Source: an uncultured Oscillospiraceae bacterium
Lineage (GTDB): Bacteria; Bacillota; Clostridia; Oscillospirales; Acutalibacteraceae
DNA length: 37,125 nt
Assembly (NCBI GenBank): GCA_900547305.1
Contig: URGH01000018.1
Coordinates: 1-37,125 of the forward strand
Direction of reading: 5' to 3'
Below, one piece after another: positions 32,963 to 37,125 of the stretch (within the stretch, counting starts at the first letter, position 1; the number at the start of each line of letters is the position of its first letter). A program made the translations under genes and the position numbers. Below the pieces are notes generated by a model. The model saw nothing but the letters and a program-made list of their open reading frames with translations, was not told the origin of the DNA and made no database searches.

Positions 32963-32997
32963 TAATTCCGAATTCCGCATTCCGAATTACGAATTAA
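32963..32997 (-). repeat. Right inverted repeat of the S23 cassette
   Basis: On the minus strand it reads TTAATTCGTAATTCGG and onward, with three mismatches to the left copy. It contains the TAA stop of the parE-like gene and its last base overlaps the S23 ribosome site. Confidence 0.85.
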
Positions 32998-34976
32998 GAT
33001 AAGTCTGCCTCGTCAAGATACATATAGCCGTTTTCGGCAATAAAATCCTTTCTGCCCTGCAAATCGTCTCCGAGCAGCAGATCAAACATCTGCGAGGTAC
33101 GTTCGGCGTCCTGCGGCATAACCTTTATAAGACGGCGCGTTTCTGGGTTCATTGTGGTAAGGTTCATCATATCGGGCTGGTTTTCACCCAGTCCCTTTGA
33201 GCGCTGAATGGTGTACCTGCCGTCCCCTATTTTATCAAGAATATCAATTTTTTCCTTTTCGTCATAGGCGAAGTAGGTCATATCCTTTGTGCCTATTTCG
33301 TAAAGCGGGGTTTCGGCAATGTATATTTTGCCCTCGTTTATAAGAGTAGGCATTAAACGATATATCATCGTAAGAATAAGGGTACGAATCTGAAAGCCGT
33401 CCACGTCCGCATCGGTACAGATTATGACCTTATTCCAACGAAGCGCAGACAAGTCGAAGGTTGCAAGTCCCTTGTTCGCCTTAGACTTTACCTCAACCCC
33501 GCAACCGAGCACTTTAATGAGATTGGTTATAATTTCGCTTTTAAACACCTTTTCGTAATCAGCCTTAAGGCAGTTTAAAATTTTGCCCCTTACGGGTATT
33601 ATTGCCTGAAATTCGGCGTTTCGCGCTAATTTGCAGGAGCCTAAAGCCGAATCGCCCTCAACTATAAATACCTCGCGCTGCTCTACGTCCTTTGAGCGGC
33701 AGTCTACAAATTTATCCACCCTGTCAAGCATAGAATTTGAGGATTGCAGTGTCTTTTTAAGGTTGATGCGCTCCCTTTCGCTGCGCTCGCGGCTACGCTT
33801 GTTTACAAGCACCTGGTCGGCTATTTTATCCGCCTCGGCTTTATTTTCAATAAAATATACTTCAAGCTGATGCCGCAGGAAATCGGTCATAGCCTCGTAT
33901 ATAAATTTATTGGTAATAGCCTTTTTGGTCTGGTTTTCGTATGAGGTTACGGTTGAAAACGAGGAGATAACCAGCACCAGACATTCTTCAATATCCGAAA
34001 AGGTGATTTTGCTTTCGTTCGATTTATATTTGCCGCTTTGCTTTATATATGCGTCTATCTGTGAAACAAAGGCGCTGCGGGTTGCCTTTTCGGGCACGCC
34101 GCCGTATTCAAGCCAGCTTGAATTATGGTAATACTCCTTTAATGTATGGCGGTTTGAAAAGCAAAGCGCCGTGTTTATTTTAACCTTGTATTCGGGCTTG
34201 TCCTCGCGGTCTCTGCCCTTTCTTTCGGTCTGCCAGAACTGAACGGAGGAAAGCTTTTCCTCCCCTACCGTCTCATTTACATAGTCCTTAATACCGTTTT
34301 TATAAACAATTTCCTGCTGCACAAAGCGCGCGCCCTGCTGCTCTTTAAAAATAAACAGCAGCCCGTCGTTTACAATTGCCTGCCTTTTAAGGGTATCAAG
34401 AAAATACTCGGTGGGAATATTAACGTCGGTGAAAACCTCAATATCGGGCTTCCAGCGGGTTTTGGTGCCTGTGTCCTTGCCGTCGTAGGGCTCTTTTTTA
34501 AGCCCGCCCACGTTATAGCCCTTTTCAAAGTGCAGGTTATATTTAAACCCGTCGCGCTTTATTTCCACGTCCATATATTCCGAGGAATACTGCGTAGAGC
34601 AAAGACCCAAGCCGTTTAAGCCTACCGAATACTCGTAGTTTGCGCCGTCGTTCGTGTTGTATTTGCCGCCGGCATATAACTCGCAGTATAAAAGCTCCCA
34701 GTTAAAGCACTGCTCTTTATTATTAAAATCAACAGGTGCGCCGCGCCCGAAATCCTGCACCTCGATAGAGCCGTCGGCATACTTTGTAACAATTATCTTC
34801 TGCCCGTAGCCCTCGCGCGCCTCGTCTATTGAGTTTGAAATTATTTCAAAAACCGAATGTTCGCAGCCGTCAAGCCCGTCCGAGCCGAAAATAACGCCGG
34901 GGCGCTTTCGCACCCTGTCGGGGCCTTCAAGCTTTTTTATACTGTCGTTGCCGTATTCCGCGGTGGTTTTCGCCAT
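32994..34976 (-). CDS. Divergent type IIA topoisomerase subunit B (ParE/GyrB-like)
   Basis: This is the ATPase subunit of the topoisomerase, 660 residues. The GHKL ATPase has EIISNSIDEA (catalytic Glu44, Asn48), Asp75 in QDFGRGAPVD (the standard motif has D-N/D-G; here Phe76), AGGKYNT and VGLNGLGLCSTQYSS (canonical GLHGVGxSVVNALS). The transducer has RSKGLGENQPDMM with its catalytic Lys. The TOPRIM domain has EGDSALGSCK and TDADVDGFQIRTL (Gln replaces the usual His). Catalytic residues are kept but the surrounding motifs drift, so it is likely an active but divergent paralogue. AAGGAGAG precedes the ATG, and a strong promoter lies upstream. Confidence 0.92.
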   Translation of the reverse strand: MAKTTAEYGNDSIKKLEGPDRVRKRPGVIFGSDGLDGCEHSVFEIISNSIDEAREGYGQKIIVTKYADGSIEVQDFGRGAPVDFNNKEQCFNWELLYCELYAGGKYNTNDGANYEYSVGLNGLGLCSTQYSSEYMDVEIKRDGFKYNLHFEKGYNVGGLKKEPYDGKDTGTKTRWKPDIEVFTDVNIPTEYFLDTLKRQAIVNDGLLFIFKEQQGARFVQQEIVYKNGIKDYVNETVGEEKLSSVQFWQTERKGRDREDKPEYKVKINTALCFSNRHTLKEYYHNSSWLEYGGVPEKATRSAFVSQIDAYIKQSGKYKSNESKITFSDIEECLVLVISSFSTVTSYENQTKKAITNKFIYEAMTDFLRHQLEVYFIENKAEADKIADQVLVNKRSRERSERERINLKKTLQSSNSMLDRVDKFVDCRSKDVEQREVFIVEGDSALGSCKLARNAEFQAIIPVRGKILNCLKADYEKVFKSEIITNLIKVLGCGVEVKSKANKGLATFDLSALRWNKVIICTDADVDGFQIRTLILTMIYRLMPTLINEGKIYIAETPLYEIGTKDMTYFAYDEKEKIDILDKIGDGRYTIQRSKGLGENQPDMMNLTTMNPETRRLIKVMPQDAERTSQMFDLLLGDDLQGRKDFIAENGYMYLDEADLS

Positions 34977-35013
34977 TAGACGTATCTCTCCTTATTACAA
35001 TAACTCAAAATAT

Positions 35014-35043
35014 ATTATACACCATTTTTTACCCCGCCGTCAA
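35014..35043 (-). promoter_or_regulatory. Promoter of the parE-like/S23/parC-like operon
   Basis: On the minus strand TTGACG (35043-35038) and TATAAT (35019-35014) are 18 bp apart, 37 bp before the parE-like start. Confidence 0.8.
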
Positions 35044-35075
35044 GTATTTAAAAACCGTTTATACGCTGTATATGC

Positions 35076-35103
35076 AAAAACGGCGCAGGTAAATACCCGC
35101 GCC
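35076..35103 (-). terminator. Terminator after the fused etf gene
   Basis: GGCGCGGGTA pairs with TACCTGCGCC on the minus strand (35103-35094 with 35091-35082) through one G-T pair. GTTTTT follows (35081-35076). It lies 42 bp beyond the etf stop and upstream of the topoisomerase promoter. Confidence 0.82.
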
Positions 35104-35144
35104 GAAGCGTATTTTAAAAATTAACACAGCCAATTACACAAAAA

Positions 35145-36518
35145 TCACACTTCACAATAGGAAACAATTCCGAAGTCCGCGTATTTGAATATCGGGGCGT
35201 TCTTATCCGTGTTTATTGCGATTACCGTGCCCGATTGCTTTATACCCGCAATATGGTGCACCGCGCCCGAAATTCCCACCGCGATATACACATCGGGGTT
35301 TACCGTTTTGCCCGTAAGCCCCACCTGCAATTCATAGGGCAGATAATCGCCGTCCACCATTTTGCGCGTTGCGGCAATACCCGCGTTTATTTTTTCGGCA
35401 AATTTCTTTATTTCCGTTATATGCTCCCGCGCGCCGTAGCCTATACCTATAATGATTTTTTTCTGCTCTTCCTCGGCAGTGCGCACCGTCGCCATAGGAG
35501 GCTTTGTTTCGCACCTTATTTTTGCAATTATATTGCCCGAGCATGCGGGGCGGTACATATAAAGCGTTTCGCCGTCGGTTTCAAGCGCGGTGCAGTCGGC
35601 GCAAAGGCCCGTGTTTAAAAGGGCGGCGACCTGCGGCGCTAACGCCTTAGATTTAATATTGCTCCCCCACAAAACCGCGTCGGGGTGACCTAAGCGTATC
35701 TTTTCCGCCGTTTTTTCGGGGGTATCGGGGTCAATTACGGTTATATTCTCCCCTACCGTTTTTGCAAATTCTATCGGTAAACTACCTACACACCACACAT
35801 TTTTAAGCTTGTTTGCGCTCTCTGTAGGCTTTATTTTCTGTCTGCCTTTTTTAAGCCCCTCTTCTATCGCCCACATCAGCTTATCGGGCGATATAAATGT
35901 GCAGCTTCGGCGGTCGGAATCGTTTTCAAAGGTTTTTAAAACGCGCGTAGGCGAGCCTTTAAGCCCGCAAAGCGAAATATCGGCGTTAATATCGTTTGCC
36001 GAAAGTATTTCGACGGATTTGACTTTGGAACGAATGCTCGGCAGCCGCAGCCTGCGGCTTTTTTCAAGCGTTATAACCGCGGGCGCGGATATATTGCCGC
36101 CGTTTTCTGAGCGGTCGGTATAAGAAAGCCCGTTTTCCGTATTTTTAAGTGACATAACGTTTGTTACAAGTGAAAACCCAAGTCTTACAGCAAGAGAGGG
36201 ACCAACCTGCCCCGTATCGCCGTCTACCGACTGCCTGCCGCAGAATACAAAATCAGGGCAGAGCCTTTTTATTGCAAGGGACAAAGCATACGAGGTTGCA
36301 AGGGTGTCCGCCCCCGCAAAGGCGCGATCACACAAAAGCAGGGCGTTTCGGGCACCAAGCCGCGTTAAGCTCTCAAGAAACGGCGTGGTTTTTTCGGGAC
36401 CCATACTCAAAAGGGTAATTTCTGCCCCTTCTATGCCGAGTGCGGTTTCGTAAGCGCTTGCGTCAAACGGGTTTATTTCGCCGTCGGCAGACTGCTTTAC
36501 ACAAACAACAATTTTCAT
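35145..36518 (-). CDS. Fused electron transfer flavoprotein, beta and alpha subunits
   Basis: Electron transfer flavoproteins accept electrons from dehydrogenases. Normally EtfB (about 260 residues) and EtfA (about 330) are separate; here one 457-residue chain carries both. The N-terminal EtfB-like part (about 1-200) begins MKIVVCVKQ and has FCGRQSVDGDTGQVGPSLA. The EtfA-like part (about 210-457) has LAPQVAALLNTGLCADCTAL and the FAD-binding end LQVGLTGKTVNPDVYIAVGISGAVHHIAGIKQSGTVIAINTDKNAP. The fusion is shorter than the two parts combined. It starts 3 nt after the FGGY kinase stop and has GAGG inside that gene's end. No acyl-CoA dehydrogenase or other usual partner is visible. Confidence 0.92.
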   Translation of the reverse strand: MKIVVCVKQSADGEINPFDASAYETALGIEGAEITLLSMGPEKTTPFLESLTRLGARNALLLCDRAFAGADTLATSYALSLAIKRLCPDFVFCGRQSVDGDTGQVGPSLAVRLGFSLVTNVMSLKNTENGLSYTDRSENGGNISAPAVITLEKSRRLRLPSIRSKVKSVEILSANDINADISLCGLKGSPTRVLKTFENDSDRRSCTFISPDKLMWAIEEGLKKGRQKIKPTESANKLKNVWCVGSLPIEFAKTVGENITVIDPDTPEKTAEKIRLGHPDAVLWGSNIKSKALAPQVAALLNTGLCADCTALETDGETLYMYRPACSGNIIAKIRCETKPPMATVRTAEEEQKKIIIGIGYGAREHITEIKKFAEKINAGIAATRKMVDGDYLPYELQVGLTGKTVNPDVYIAVGISGAVHHIAGIKQSGTVIAINTDKNAPIFKYADFGIVSYCEV

Positions 36519-36521
36519 TTT

Positions 36522-37125
36522 CTACCTCGCGTCGTATATCGGGGCAAGCGCGTCGTGTATCTTTTTATATTCTAAGAATACCTTGCGGTATTTTTCGGTG
36601 TTTTCGGGGTTCGGCACGGTTACGGATTTCGGTTTAACACACCTTGCCACCGCGTCGGCAGGGTCTTTAAATACGCCCGCGGCAATGCCCGCAAGCATTG
36701 CAGAGCCTAAAGATGAATCGCTGCTCTCGGCTGTTTTTAGGGTTATTCCCAAAACGTCCGCCGTCATTTGCCGCCAAAGCTCGCCCTTTGTGCCGCCGCC
36801 TATTGCCGCGGCAACAGCGCCGTATTCAATACCCAACTTATCAAGCACCGCCTTTGAATCAAGCAGCGAATAGCACACGCCCTCAAGCACCGCACGGGTA
36901 AAGTGCGCCCTTGTGTGGGTTGCGCGTATACCCGTAAAGCTGCCACAAAGCATAGGGTCGGCATAGGGCGACAGTTCGCCGTTAAGGTATGGGTGGTATA
37001 TCATACCATCGCAGCCTATCGGTATTTTTGCTGCGGCGGCATCCAATTCCTTATAATCGCCGCCGAAAGTATCCCTGTACCAGCGATAGGAGGCTGCGCA
37101 CGCTTTGGTAGCAGTGCCGGGATAC
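36522..37125 (-). CDS. FGGY-family carbohydrate kinase (xylulokinase-like), 5' partial
   Basis: The visible 200 residues are the C-terminal ATPase half of an FGGY sugar kinase. The frame stays open to the window edge (YPGTATKACAASYRWYRDTFGG reads through before the first ATG at 37046), so the N-terminal sugar-binding half lies outside. Motifs include HPYLNGELSPYADPMLCGSF (typical of xylulokinases: P-Y-L-x-G-E-R-x-P), the AIGGGTKGELWRQMTADVLG adenosine site, and SSLGSAMLAGIAAG. It should phosphorylate a sugar such as D-xylulose with ATP; the exact sugar is uncertain. It is co-transcribed with the fused Etf gene 3 nt downstream. Confidence 0.92.
   Translation of the reverse strand, partial: YPGTATKACAASYRWYRDTFGGDYKELDAAAAKIPIGCDGMIYHPYLNGELSPYADPMLCGSFTGIRATHTRAHFTRAVLEGVCYSLLDSKAVLDKLGIEYGAVAAAIGGGTKGELWRQMTADVLGITLKTAESSDSSLGSAMLAGIAAGVFKDPADAVARCVKPKSVTVPNPENTEKYRKVFLEYKKIHDALAPIYDAR

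Larger units (their letters stand above)
32576..32997 (-). mobile_element. S23 cassette bounded by 35-bp inverted repeats
   Basis: This 422-bp unit consists of two 35-bp inverted repeats (32/35 identical) and the S23 gene. It fills nearly the whole gap between the parE-like stop codon (32994-32996, just inside the right repeat) and the parC-like ribosome site. It has no transposase, so any movement would need help in trans. It resembles the intervening-sequence cassettes of rRNA genes, but sits between protein genes. Confidence 0.7.

Overview
The window looks like chromosomal DNA from an anaerobic, endospore-forming member of the Clostridia, most like Oscillospiraceae/Ruminococcaceae. The grounds are a BofA-type sporulation gene, a decarboxylase Na+-pump pair, Gram-positive-style Shine-Dalgarno sites, frequent GTG/TTG starts, many strong TTGACA-17-TATAAT promoters, a moderate G+C content that is lower in a few islands, and a REP/MITE-like element of a kind seen in gut Firmicutes. 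The taxonomy is inference. Both edges cut through genes: a decarboxylase beta subunit on the left and an FGGY sugar kinase on the right.

Left part (1-8.9 kb): oadB and oadA (membrane Na+ pump and carboxyltransferase), a convergent M14 peptidase, an ADP-ribose-type NUDIX hydrolase, a GH36 alpha-galactosidase with its own promoter, and a TetR-ABC ATPase-ABC permease efflux operon whose promoter carries two palindromes. Next (8.3-12.8 kb, minus) is alaS-MBL hydrolase-HIT-phosphoribosyltransferase; its terminator appears to lie inside the convergent permease gene.

Middle (12.8-21.6 kb): an ECF sigma factor coupled to a single-pass membrane protein; a minus-strand ACT (UPF0237)-PFL/DUF711 (UPF0210)-shikimate-kinase-like operon; an AT-rich island with a lipoprotein, a tiny ORF and a small membrane protein; a probably leaderless XRE regulator with ung; and rpsB-tsf with a long structured leader.

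Right part (21.6-37.1 kb): tRNA-Leu(UAA); an operon of a four-helix membrane/flavodoxin fusion with an ABC exporter; a DUF3048 lipoprotein; bofA; an SDR dehydrogenase; a 617-bp gene-poor stretch holding a broken XRE gene and a MITE-like element; valS; a divergent type IIA topoisomerase pair (parE-like and parC-like) separated by an S23 four-helix-bundle cassette bounded by 35-bp inverted repeats; and a fused EtfB-EtfA flavoprotein directly behind an FGGY kinase.

The most unusual items are the S23 cassette between the topoisomerase genes, the ACT/PFL/kinase-like cassette, the fused Etf with its sugar-kinase partner, and the regulatory architecture (dual TetR palindromes, leaderless XRE mRNA, structured rpsB leader). 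I saw no CRISPR array, prophage, rRNA gene or complete insertion sequence.
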